Of a stretch of DNA of 7,355 bases, positions 1 to 5,848 are shown one piece after another (the stretch's first letter is position 1; each line of letters starts with the position of its first letter). Position numbers and translations under genes: made by a program. Location: NCBI GenBank assembly GCA_030621995.1, contig JAUXGP010000079.1, forward strand, positions 1 through 7,355, read 5' to 3'. The notes under the pieces are model-generated. The model searched no databases, had not been told where the DNA came from, and was given only the letters and a program-made list of their open reading frames with translations. The DNA comes from Psychrilyobacter sp. GTDB taxonomy: Bacteria > Fusobacteriota > Fusobacteriia > Fusobacteriales > Fusobacteriaceae.

Positions 1-1
1 A

Positions 2-430
2 GCGGTAGAGGTTTTTCACCTCACAGGGGAAAAATTTTCTATAATCAGTAAGAGAAACATAAAAAGAAATACCTTTGAATTTATCAAGATAGGCTTAGAG
101 AGAAACAGAACCAGCCTGTATGAAAGGATAAACCTGAGAGTTGATCTTATGGTAGAGGGAGGATTGATCGAAGAGGTTAAGAAACTCTATACTATCTATG
201 GAGAAAATTTGAGAAGGATCAACGTCATAGGATACAGTGAAATTATAGATTATTTCAAAGGGGAGATCACTTTGGAGGAGGCGGTATTCCAGATCAAACA
301 AAATTCCCGTAGATATGCTAAAAGACAATTTACATGGTTTAAAAATGACCCCGATGTTATCTGGTTCGACGTGGAGAAAATGAGCGAGGAGGAGATATTG
401 GGAGAAATTCTCAGGTTAATTAAAAAGTAA
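2..430 (+). CDS. miaA: tRNA dimethylallyltransferase MiaA, C-terminal part (5' truncated by window edge)
   Basis: MiaA transfers a dimethylallyl group from dimethylallyl diphosphate to N6 of A37 in tRNAs reading UNN codons, a cytoplasmic modification that stabilises codon-anticodon pairing. The reading frame is open from base 2, giving 142 visible residues; the family is usually about 300 residues, so roughly the C-terminal half is present. Recognisable family landmarks are the stretch around IGLERNRTSLYERIN, then RVDLMVEGGLIEEV, the IGYSEIIDY segment, and the basic QNSRRYAKRQFTWF motif near the C-terminus that contacts tRNA. An in-frame ATG at 149 is internal to the conserved domain (it is the M of RVDLM) and is not the start. 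The gene ends 82 bases before the next one. No clear hairpin-plus-T-tract terminator follows it, so some read-through into the downstream operon is possible. Confidence 0.95.
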   Translation, partial: AVEVFHLTGEKFSIISKRNIKRNTFEFIKIGLERNRTSLYERINLRVDLMVEGGLIEEVKKLYTIYGENLRRINVIGYSEIIDYFKGEITLEEAVFQIKQNSRRYAKRQFTWFKNDPDVIWFDVEKMSEEEILGEILRLIKK

Positions 431-455
431 AACACGAATAACCCATACTAGTTGG

Positions 456-484
456 TTGATATTTTAATTTTAGTGTGCTATCAT
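456..484 (+). promoter_or_regulatory. Predicted sigma-70-type promoter with extended -10
   Basis: The -35 box TTGATA (456-461) and -10 box TATCAT (479-484) each differ from consensus at one base and are separated by exactly 17 nt. A TG at 476-477, one base before the -10, makes it an extended -10 promoter. The expected start of transcription is near 491, giving a leader of about 22 nt before the lipoprotein ATG at 513. The promoter would drive the lipoprotein-kinase-STAS cassette and probably rny. Confidence 0.75.
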
Positions 485-502
485 TGTAATGATGATATTT
501 TA
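457..502 (+). repeat. 10-bp direct repeat TGATATTTTA flanking the promoter core
   Basis: TGATATTTTA occurs at 457-466, overlapping the -35 box, and again at 493-502, in the leader immediately before the AGGAGG ribosome binding site. The copies are 36 bp apart start to start and bracket the inverted repeat at 480-493. They could be paired regulator sites, but the low complexity of the motif keeps confidence modest. Confidence 0.4.
480..493. promoter_or_regulatory. Perfect inverted repeat over the -10 region and start site (possible operator)
   Basis: ATCATT-GT-AATGAT is a 6+6 bp perfect inverted repeat with a 2-nt centre. It covers most of the -10 box and reaches the predicted transcription start, a position where a bound dimer would block RNA polymerase. 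The symmetry is seen directly; operator function is inference. An AT-rich 6+6 palindrome can also arise by chance. Confidence 0.4.
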
Positions 503-512
503 GGAGGATAAG

Positions 513-1031
513 ATGCTGAAAAAATTAAGTTTAACTCTTGTTTTACTGCTTCTGCTAGGGTGTGTAAATACGCCTTTAAAAAATAATTCATTGTCTCCAA
601 GAGAACAGTTGTTAGAGCAAAAAATCAATGACTGGGAATTAGATGAGGCTAAGGGCTTATTTTCTCAAATAAAACCAACTCTAGATCCTGAAAAGTTAGA
701 TAAATATGAAACTTTAATATCTGAAAGAGATCAAGGGGTTAAGGACCTCGAAAAATTAATAAACGTATTAAAGGCAGCTTTTTCCAAAAACCAAATTTTT
801 ATTATTGAACGATACACCGACAGGGGAATAAAAAATAAAATAAAATTAAATGAACTAAAAAAGTTAGATTTGAGTGGCGGAAACATTTATACTACCAATC
901 CAAAATTCAATAAAAGTCACGCTAAAATTTTAGCTCTTATTAATTTTTACGATGAAAGCCTTTATCTGGATATTGTATTTAATTTTGAAAATGGTCAATG
1001 GAAAATAATAGACTTTAGTGAAAGAGGGTGA
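513..1031 (+). CDS. Small predicted lipoprotein of unknown function
   Basis: This is a 172-residue protein with a classic lipoprotein signal: Met-Leu-Lys-Lys, a leucine-rich hydrophobic stretch, and a lipobox LLGC with the acylated cysteine at residue 17. The mature protein would be anchored in a membrane and face out of the cytoplasm. Residues 25-80 look helical and charged. The C-terminal third (about 135-172) reads as alternating beta strands ending in NGQWKIIDFSERG, a pattern typical of NTF2-like or DUF4878-like lipoprotein domains; that fold is a guess. The start is well supported by AGGAGG at 502-507, 5 nt upstream. It is first in an operon with a HATPase kinase whose ribosome binding site lies inside the end of this gene, so the two are probably translationally linked. 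By context it may act as the envelope-side input or partner of the partner-switch cassette. Function is not recognised from sequence. Confidence 0.85.
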   Translation: MLKKLSLTLVLLLLLGCVNTPLKNNSLSPREQLLEQKINDWELDEAKGLFSQIKPTLDPEKLDKYETLISERDQGVKDLEKLINVLKAAFSKNQIFIIERYTDRGIKNKIKLNELKKLDLSGGNIYTTNPKFNKSHAKILALINFYDESLYLDIVFNFENGQWKIIDFSERG

Positions 1032-1035
1032 AATA

Positions 1036-1434
1036 TTGCAAGGTGAAGGAATCAAAATAATCGTTCCGTCTTCTTTAAAAAATCTTTCTTTAATTAGAGC
1101 CCTTGTGAAAACGTATTTAACTACAGAATCTGTATCTAAAAAAGATATTCTTAGACTTCTGACTGTTATAGATGAACTGGCAACCAATGCAATCGAACAC
1201 GGATACAACTATCATAGTGGAGAAATTTCTATATTTATGATAAAAGAAGGTAACTTTGTAAAAATCACTGTAGAAGATTTTGGAGCTGGGTTTAACAGAT
1301 TAAAAGAAAGCAAGTCTGAAGGGGGCATGGGGTTAAATATAGTTAGGGGTCTCGTAGATAATTTAGAGATTAAACCTAAGAAAATTGGAACAAAGTTTGA
1401 AATATTAAAAGAAGTTGAGGAGGAAACAAAATAA
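1036..1434 (+). CDS. Anti-sigma-factor-type serine kinase / HATPase (RsbW/SpoIIAB-like)
   Basis: This is a GHKL-fold ATP-binding protein of the RsbW/SpoIIAB group, proteins that bind a sigma factor or another target and phosphorylate a STAS antagonist. From the TTG start it has 132 residues. The N box is ELATNAIEH (Glu47, Asn51, His55), the G1 box is DFGAGF (81-86) and the G2 box is GGMGL (96-100), so the ATP site looks intact. I chose TTG at 1036 because GAGGG at 1024-1028 sits 7 nt upstream. The alternative in-frame GTG at 1018 would add six residues but has no ribosome binding site, lies within the lipoprotein gene, and would place the good SD inside the coding region. The stop codon overlaps the ATG of the STAS gene (TAATG), which is typical of kinase-antagonist pairs made in fixed ratio. 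No sigma factor is adjacent, so the target is unknown; the kinase activity itself is inferred from family. Confidence 0.88.
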   Translation: MQGEGIKIIVPSSLKNLSLIRALVKTYLTTESVSKKDILRLLTVIDELATNAIEHGYNYHSGEISIFMIKEGNFVKITVEDFGAGFNRLKESKSEGGMGLNIVRGLVDNLEIKPKKIGTKFEILKEVEEETK

Positions 1435-1778
1435 TGAACTCTAATTTTGAATTAATCGAAAAGGACATTAATGGAATAAAGATAATTAAAATCACAGGTG
1501 AACTTGACGCTATGGTGGCTCCTAAATTAAAGGAAAGACTAGCTAAGTTAGTTGAAAACGAAACTTATAACTTCATAATCAACTGTGAGGAATTAAGTCA
1601 CATCAACAGTTTGGCTATGGGAATTTTAAGAGGAAAATTAAGAGAAGTTAAGGGACATAACGGCGATATAAAGTTATCAAACTTAAATGATCATATCAAA
1701 ACAATTTTTGAAATGGTTGGGTTAGATGAGATATTTGAAATTTGTGCTACTGAGGAAGAAGCATTAGCTAAATTTTAA
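1434..1778 (+). CDS. STAS-domain anti-sigma-factor antagonist (RsbV/SpoIIAA-like)
   Basis: This is a 114-residue single STAS domain with the expected beta-strand start and [15 protein letters not shown] (22-36), the hallmark ITGELD segment of the family. The antagonist is phosphorylated by the cognate kinase on a serine in a loop-helix turn; here the aligned position is Ser59 in [10 protein letters not shown] (56-65). The usual neighbourhood is D-S-S-G, while this protein has N-S-L-A, so the phosphoacceptor is kept but the surrounding residues are divergent. The C-terminal part ([23 protein letters not shown]) matches the family's last helix. The ATG overlaps the kinase stop codon, with GAGGAGG at 1417-1423 as ribosome binding site. 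In the dephosphorylated state it would be expected to sequester the kinase and free its target. The target is not in this window. Confidence 0.9.
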   Translation: MNSNFELIEKDINGIKIIKITGELDAMVAPKLKERLAKLVENETYNFIINCEELSHINSLAMGILRGKLREVKGHNGDIKLSNLNDHIKTIFEMVGLDEIFEICATEEEALAKF

Positions 1779-1819
1779 TTAATATCCCAAAATATTATAT
1801 TTTAAGAGGGGATTTACAT

Positions 1820-3385
1820 ATGAATACAATTATTATGATAGCAGCAGTTATAGTGGCAGCAGGAATATTTTCCTCTGTACTTTATAAAAAATCTGTTGTA
1901 GATAAAAAGATCGAAGATTTAAACAACCTTGAAAACAGCATAGAACAAGCAAAGGTAAAAGCTGAAAAAATTGAAAAAAGAGCTAAGTTTGATGCTGAAT
2001 CCAAAGCTAAAGAGATAACTATCAAGGCTAAAGAAAGTGCATACAAAATCAAAGAAGAAGCTGAAAGAGATATCAAGTTAGCAAAAAATGAAATAAATCA
2101 AAAAGAAAACAGGCTTATTAAAAGAGAGGAATCTCTGGATAGTAAATTAGACAGGATTGAAGCTAAAACTGTAGAAATAAATGATTATGAAAAAAAATTA
2201 AACCTTAAAGAAGGCGAGATCGAAGATTTAAAGCAAAAACAAGAGTTGGAGTTGGAAAAAATATCTGAATTATCTAAAGAGGATGCTAAAAACATCTTAT
2301 TGGATAAGTTAAAAGATGACCTTACTCATGATTCTGCTGTTATGATCAGAAGTTTCGAACATAAATTAGAGGAAGAAAAAGATAGGATGACTCAAAGAAT
2401 ACTGTCTACTGCCATTGGAAAAGCTTCCGCTGAATTTGTTTCCGATGCTACTGTATCTGTGGTACAGCTGCCAAACGATGAGATGAAGGGTAGGATCATA
2501 GGACGTGAAGGTAGAAACATCAGAACCATAGAACAGTTAACTGGAGTAGATGTAATCATCGACGATACCCCGGAAGCTGTAGTTTTATCATGTTTTGATG
2601 GTGTCAAGAGAGAAATTGCCAGAAGTGCACTGGAAAAACTGGTGAACGATGGAAGAATCCATCCTACAAAGATCGAAGAAGCTATCAAAAAAGCAACTAA
2701 AGAAGTGGATAAGGGGATCCGTGAAGCTGGAGAACATGCCCTGTTTGAACTTGGTATTACAGGAGTTCATCCTGAAGTAACTAAAGTTTTGGGTAGTTTG
2801 AAATTCAGAACTAGTTATGGACAAAATGTTTTAACTCATTCCATCGAAGTTGGTCATCTGGCTGCTACATTGGCTGCTGAAATTGGAGCAGATGTAAAAT
2901 TAGCTAAGAGATCTGGTCTGTTCCATGATATAGGTAAGGTATTAACCCATGAAACTGAGACTTCTCATGGATTATTAGGAGCAGAATTCTTGAGAAAATT
3001 CGGAGAAAAAGATCTGGTAGCCAATGGTGCTGAATCACATCATCATGAAGTTGAATTTAAATGTATCGAATCTGTTTTAGTCCAAGCTGCAGATGCTATA
3101 TCAGCATCCAGACCTGGAGCAAGACGTGAAACATTGAATACATATATCAAAAGATTAGAAGAATTAGAAGCTATTGCAAGTTCTTTTGAGGGCGTAGATT
3201 CATCTTATGCTATCCAAGCCGGTAGAGAGATGAGGATCATCATTAACCCTGAAATTATCAGTGACGATAAAACTACTATTTTATCTCGTGATATAGCTAA
3301 GAAAATAGAGGAAACTATGCAATATCCTGGACAGATTAAAGTAACTGTAGTCAGAGAGACTAGATCTGTAGAATATGCAAAATAA
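1820..3385 (+). CDS. rny: Ribonuclease Y (membrane-anchored endoribonuclease)
   Basis: RNase Y starts bulk mRNA decay by endonucleolytic cleavage and is the scaffold of the degradosome-like network in many Gram-positive and other bacteria lacking RNase E. At 521 residues it matches the family length of about 520. In order: an N-terminal membrane anchor (about 3-22); a long charged coiled coil (about 25-165) rich in Lys/Glu/Ala; a KH RNA-binding domain with the GxxG loop GREG at 228-231; and an HD hydrolase domain with His340, the HD pair His369-Asp370 followed by IGK, and the HHHE motif at 407-410. The C-terminal segment ends in the typical [12 protein letters not shown] stretch. Start ATG 1820 has GAGGGG at 1806-1811, 8 nt upstream. 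The 41-nt gap after the STAS gene shows no terminator, so it is probably co-transcribed with the partner-switch genes. An intrinsic terminator follows. Confidence 0.98.
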   Translation: MNTIIMIAAVIVAAGIFSSVLYKKSVVDKKIEDLNNLENSIEQAKVKAEKIEKRAKFDAESKAKEITIKAKESAYKIKEEAERDIKLAKNEINQKENRLIKREESLDSKLDRIEAKTVEINDYEKKLNLKEGEIEDLKQKQELELEKISELSKEDAKNILLDKLKDDLTHDSAVMIRSFEHKLEEEKDRMTQRILSTAIGKASAEFVSDATVSVVQLPNDEMKGRIIGREGRNIRTIEQLTGVDVIIDDTPEAVVLSCFDGVKREIARSALEKLVNDGRIHPTKIEEAIKKATKEVDKGIREAGEHALFELGITGVHPEVTKVLGSLKFRTSYGQNVLTHSIEVGHLAATLAAEIGADVKLAKRSGLFHDIGKVLTHETETSHGLLGAEFLRKFGEKDLVANGAESHHHEVEFKCIESVLVQAADAISASRPGARRETLNTYIKRLEELEAIASSFEGVDSSYAIQAGREMRIIINPEIISDDKTTILSRDIAKKIEETMQYPGQIKVTVVRETRSVEYAK

Positions 3386-3394
3386 TAATAAACT

Positions 3395-3425
3395 AAATGA
3401 GCTGATGTTTATCGGCTCATTTTTT
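3395..3425 (+). terminator. Rho-independent terminator after rny
   Basis: A 12-bp stem (3395-3406 with 3411-3422, including one G-T pair) encloses the 4-nt loop GTTT. The 3' side runs into five T's (3421-3425). The AAATGAG / CTCATTT base also makes it partly bidirectional. It sits 10 nt after the rny stop codon and separates the rny transcript from the ymdB unit. Confidence 0.88.
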
Positions 3426-3460
3426 ATGGTGGAATTACGGTATAAATTTTATTGAAAATA

Positions 3461-3469
3461 TGATATAAT
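3461..3469 (+). promoter_or_regulatory. Predicted extended -10 promoter for ymdB operon
   Basis: TGATATAAT contains a consensus -10 TATAAT (3464-3469) preceded by TG and one base, the full extended -10 motif. No good -35 is found at 16-18 nt upstream, which extended -10 promoters tolerate. Predicted transcription start is near 3476, about 37 nt before the ymdB ATG. Its position just after the rny terminator supports an independent transcription unit. Confidence 0.7.
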
Positions 3470-3512
3470 TATACATTGTGAAGAGTAATATTATAAAGAG
3501 AAGAGGGGTTTA

Positions 3513-4310
3513 ATGAAAGTTTTAATAATAGGAGATGTGGTTGGCAAGCCAGGTAGAAATATCTTAACCGACTATTTAGAGAGAAAAAAAAGTGAATATG
3601 ATCTGGTTGTTGTCAATGGGGAAAATGCCGCTGCAGGATTTGGATTAACCGAAAAAATAGCTAAACAATTTTATGAGATCGGGGTAGATGCTATTACCTC
3701 TGGTAATCATATTTGGGATAAAAAAGAGATGGTGGAATATCTTAAAATTGATCATAAAATTTTAAGACCATTAAACTATCCAAAGGGAGTATCTGGAGTG
3801 GGTTGGAATATTTTTAGAACTCCTGCAGGGGAAAAAGTAGGAGTTGTTTCATTACAAGGCAGGATCTTCATGCCGCCTATCGATTGTCCATTCCAAAGAA
3901 TCACAGAAGTTTTAGATGAGATCAGAAAAGAAACAACTAATATTATCGTAGATTTTCATGCTGAGGCTACATCTGAAAAGATGGCTATGGGAAGATTTCT
4001 TGATGGTAAAGTTTCAGTAGTCTTAGGAACTCATACCCATATTCAAACTTCTGATTCCAGAATTTTAGATGGCGGTACCGGATATATTACCGATATCGGG
4101 ATGACTGGATCTCATGACGGGATAATCGGAATGACTATAGATTCAGTTTTGCCTAGATTTTTGACTTCTCTCCCTACTAAGTTTGTTATTTGTAATGACA
4201 ATGTAAGGGTCAACGGTATCGAGGTAGAGTTAGATCAGTACGGAAAATGCAGCGATATCAAGAGGGTAGACATATCTATTGAAGAACTAGACTTTGCAGA
4301 CTTTTTATAA
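3513..4310 (+). CDS. ymdB: YmdB-family (TIGR00282) metallophosphoesterase
   Basis: YmdB proteins are dinuclear-metal phosphodiesterases; the Bacillus subtilis member hydrolyses 2',3'-cyclic nucleotides and influences biofilm and motility decisions. At 265 residues the protein has normal length. The metal-site motifs are all visible: GDVVGKPGR with Asp8, NGENAA with Glu37 and Asn38, SGNHIWDKKE with Asn65 and His66, DFHAEATSEK with His149, and GTHTHIQT with His174 and His176. The ATG at 3513 is preceded by AGAGGGG ending 4 nt upstream. The gene follows rny, an adjacency also known in Firmicutes, but here a terminator and a separate promoter lie between them. The downstream surE starts 8 nt after the stop, so the two are co-transcribed. 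The physiological substrate in this organism is inferred only from the family. Confidence 0.95.
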   Translation: MKVLIIGDVVGKPGRNILTDYLERKKSEYDLVVVNGENAAAGFGLTEKIAKQFYEIGVDAITSGNHIWDKKEMVEYLKIDHKILRPLNYPKGVSGVGWNIFRTPAGEKVGVVSLQGRIFMPPIDCPFQRITEVLDEIRKETTNIIVDFHAEATSEKMAMGRFLDGKVSVVLGTHTHIQTSDSRILDGGTGYITDIGMTGSHDGIIGMTIDSVLPRFLTSLPTKFVICNDNVRVNGIEVELDQYGKCSDIKRVDISIEELDFADFL

Positions 4311-4318
4311 GGAGAATT

Positions 4319-5080
4319 ATGAATATATTAATTTCAAATGATGACGGTATCTATGCTGAAGGGATCAAGATCTTGGTCAGTTATCTTCAAAATGCCGGAC
4401 ATACAACATATGTAGTTGCTCCCCTGGAGGAGCAAAGCGGTACTGGACACGGGATCACCCTGCACCAGCCCTTAAGAGTAAAGGAAGTTTATAGAGATAG
4501 TCATCTATTCGGTCATTCTGTTTCCGGAAAGCCTGCCGATACTATAAAGGTAGCACTGGCTCATCTATATGATGAAAAGAAGATTGACTTTGTTATCTCC
4601 GGAATAAATCGTGGAGCTAATTTAGGTACCGATCTATTTTATTCAGGGACTTTTGCTGCTGCTTCTGAGGGTGCATTTTGGAAAAAGAATGCCATCGCTC
4701 TCTCCCTTATCGTAGATGGAAATGATCTATATTTTGAGAGTGCCGGAGAGTTTATAGTAGAATATTTAAAGACCATAAAAGACCTGCGATTCCCTATTGG
4801 AACTCTTTTGAATATCAATGTTCCCAACCTCCCCATGGAGGAGATCAAAGGAATTAAGTATACCAAACAGAGCAATAGAAAGTTTCAAGAAAAATTAATT
4901 GAAAGGGAAGATTCCCAGGGAAATAAATATTTTTGGTTAGGAGGGCATCCTGTAAAAGGTGATCATGTAGAGAATTCAGATTTAGATGCTATTGAGAATG
5001 GATATATATCTATAACTCCGGTAAAATTAAATCTATATGACAATGAATTAGAAGTATTGCTTACAAAAAGTAATCCCTAA
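4319..5080 (+). CDS. surE: 5'/3'-nucleotidase SurE
   Basis: SurE is a metal-dependent cytoplasmic phosphatase that dephosphorylates nucleoside 5'- and 3'-monophosphates and is linked to stationary-phase survival and stress. The protein has 253 residues, matching the family. The metal-binding residues are intact: NDDG with Asp8 and Asp9 at the N-terminus, Ser40 in EEQSGTGHGIT, and Asn97 in SGINRGANLG. The YSGTFAAASEGA segment (108-119) is also a family hallmark. One small difference is SGKPAD at 69-74, where many relatives have Thr in place of the Lys. The SD AAGGAG overlaps the ymdB stop codon, giving tight coupling with that phosphodiesterase. Functionally the pair could process nucleotides released by RNA turnover, which is inference from context. 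Confidence 0.97.
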   Translation: MNILISNDDGIYAEGIKILVSYLQNAGHTTYVVAPLEEQSGTGHGITLHQPLRVKEVYRDSHLFGHSVSGKPADTIKVALAHLYDEKKIDFVISGINRGANLGTDLFYSGTFAAASEGAFWKKNAIALSLIVDGNDLYFESAGEFIVEYLKTIKDLRFPIGTLLNINVPNLPMEEIKGIKYTKQSNRKFQEKLIEREDSQGNKYFWLGGHPVKGDHVENSDLDAIENGYISITPVKLNLYDNELEVLLTKSNP

Positions 5081-5085
5081 AAATA

Positions 5086-5110
5086 AATTAGGAAATATCA
5101 GTAATTAGGA
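5086..5110 (+). repeat. Direct repeat AATTAGGA upstream of the HepT-like gene
   Basis: AATTAGGA occurs at 5086-5093 and 5103-5110, 17 bp apart. The second copy includes part of the AGGAGG ribosome binding site. The first copy also provides the TTAGG arm of a small CCTAA...TTAGG hairpin (5076-5092) that starts in the surE stop codon and lacks a T-tract. The repeats could be autoregulatory sites for the toxin-antitoxin-like pair or chance in AT-rich DNA. Confidence 0.3.
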
Positions 5111-5118
5111 GGTTTATT

Positions 5119-5520
5119 TTGAAGAACTTAAAAATTATTAGATGGAAACAAAGGTTTGAAAATTTTGAAAAATCTTTTCTTCTATTAAAAGAATATAGCA
5201 AGATAGAGAACCCTTCTAAAGTTGAACGAGCTGGTGGAATTCAATTTTTTGAAATGAGCTTTGAATTAGCTTGGAAAGTTTTAAAGGACTATCTAGAATC
5301 AGAAGGCTTTGAGGTTAAAAGTCCAAAAGCTACTTTAAAACAAGCATTTCAAAGTGGTATAATCGAAGATGGATATCTTTGGATGGACGGTTTGGATGAC
5401 CGAAATTTAACTGTTCACACCTATGATGAAAGCACTGCTGAAGAGATGGAATTAAAAATAAAAAATAAATATTATTTTATCTTAGAAAAACTTTATTTAA
5501 AACTGAAGGATGAATTATGA
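5119..5520 (+). CDS. HepT/HI0074-like HEPN protein (nucleotidyltransferase-associated; possible toxin)
   Basis: This is a 133-residue, mostly helical protein matching the HI0074-type 'nucleotidyltransferase substrate-binding' family, a HEPN-fold group related to HepT. Near the C-terminal third it carries DDRNLTVHTYDE, in which Arg95, His100 and Tyr102 make the RX4HXY motif. In characterised HepT toxins this motif is the RNase active site, and its tyrosine is modified by the MntA antitoxin. The N-terminal part has the family pattern of an aromatic/charged helix and GGIQFFEMSFELAWKVLKDYL. The start is TTG at 5119, chosen because AGGAGG lies at 5107-5112 with 6-nt spacing. Its last codons overlap the partner MNT gene (ATGA). 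It sits inside a housekeeping operon between surE and prmA and is more AT-rich than both. Whether it is a toxin or a non-toxic binding subunit cannot be settled from sequence. Confidence 0.9.
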   Translation: MKNLKIIRWKQRFENFEKSFLLLKEYSKIENPSKVERAGGIQFFEMSFELAWKVLKDYLESEGFEVKSPKATLKQAFQSGIIEDGYLWMDGLDDRNLTVHTYDESTAEEMELKIKNKYYFILEKLYLKLKDEL

Positions 5521-5825
5521 AATATGGATTATTAGATAGGGATTTTTTTTATATAAAAAAAGGAATAAATAATTTTCCTGAAATTGAATCGGTGATTTTA
5601 TTTGGCAGTCGAGCTATGGGTAATTTTAAAAAAGCTTCTGATATTGATTTGGCAGTAAAAGGGAAAAATGTTACAAGAACTACTATTATTAGATTGTCAG
5701 GATTACTAAATGATGAATATCCTATTCCATTTTTTTTTGATATCGTTTACTATGATAAAATTGAAAACATAAAATTAAAAGAGCATATCGATATTTTTGG
5801 AAAAGTGATTTATAAAAAAATATAA
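5517..5825 (+). CDS. MNT-domain nucleotidyltransferase (MntA-like; possible antitoxin)
   Basis: This is a 102-residue minimal nucleotidyltransferase. The polymerase-beta-type motif GSX10DXD is complete: Gly30-Ser31, then Asp42 and Asp44 in SDIDLAV. A third acidic residue, Asp75, sits in FFFDIVYYD, so the catalytic triad looks intact. In characterised pairs such an enzyme transfers AMP units to the tyrosine of the partner HepT RX4HXY motif and neutralises it (type VII toxin-antitoxin). The ATG overlaps the TGA of the HEPN gene as ATGA, giving translational coupling. The gene is very AT-rich (about 24% GC by hand count over 5521-5820) and contains runs of T8, A7 and T9; the T9 run encodes the Phe residues just before Asp75. 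It has no SD of its own beyond the coupled arrangement. Enzymatic class is well supported; antitoxin role is inference. Confidence 0.9.
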   Translation: MKYGLLDRDFFYIKKGINNFPEIESVILFGSRAMGNFKKASDIDLAVKGKNVTRTTIIRLSGLLNDEYPIPFFFDIVYYDKIENIKLKEHIDIFGKVIYKKI

Positions 5826-5848
5826 AAAATAAGGAAGGGAAAATTATT

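Noticed and set aside
149..430. ATG at 149 as the start of a separate 93-residue gene
   Set aside because: The frame is open to base 2 and the upstream residues continue the MiaA family pattern, so this Met is internal.
431..512. Terminator between miaA and the lipoprotein gene
   Set aside because: Only a weak AACC/GGTT pairing around 442-457 is visible, with no T-tract after it.
930..1208. Minus-strand frame spanning the lipoprotein-kinase junction
   Set aside because: It crosses two real genes antisense and has no support beyond being open.
1779..1819. Possible rny promoter with TATTAT at 1793-1798
   Set aside because: No acceptable -35 at 16-18 nt and no TG extension; in AT-rich DNA such a hexamer is expected by chance.
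2392..2824. Two overlapping minus-strand frames opposite rny
   Set aside because: They lie wholly within the conserved KH/HD part of RNase Y on the other strand and show no recognisable domain or start signal.
5076..5092. CCTAA/TTAGG hairpin after surE as a terminator
   Set aside because: The stem is only 5 bp, AT-rich, and is not followed by a T-tract.
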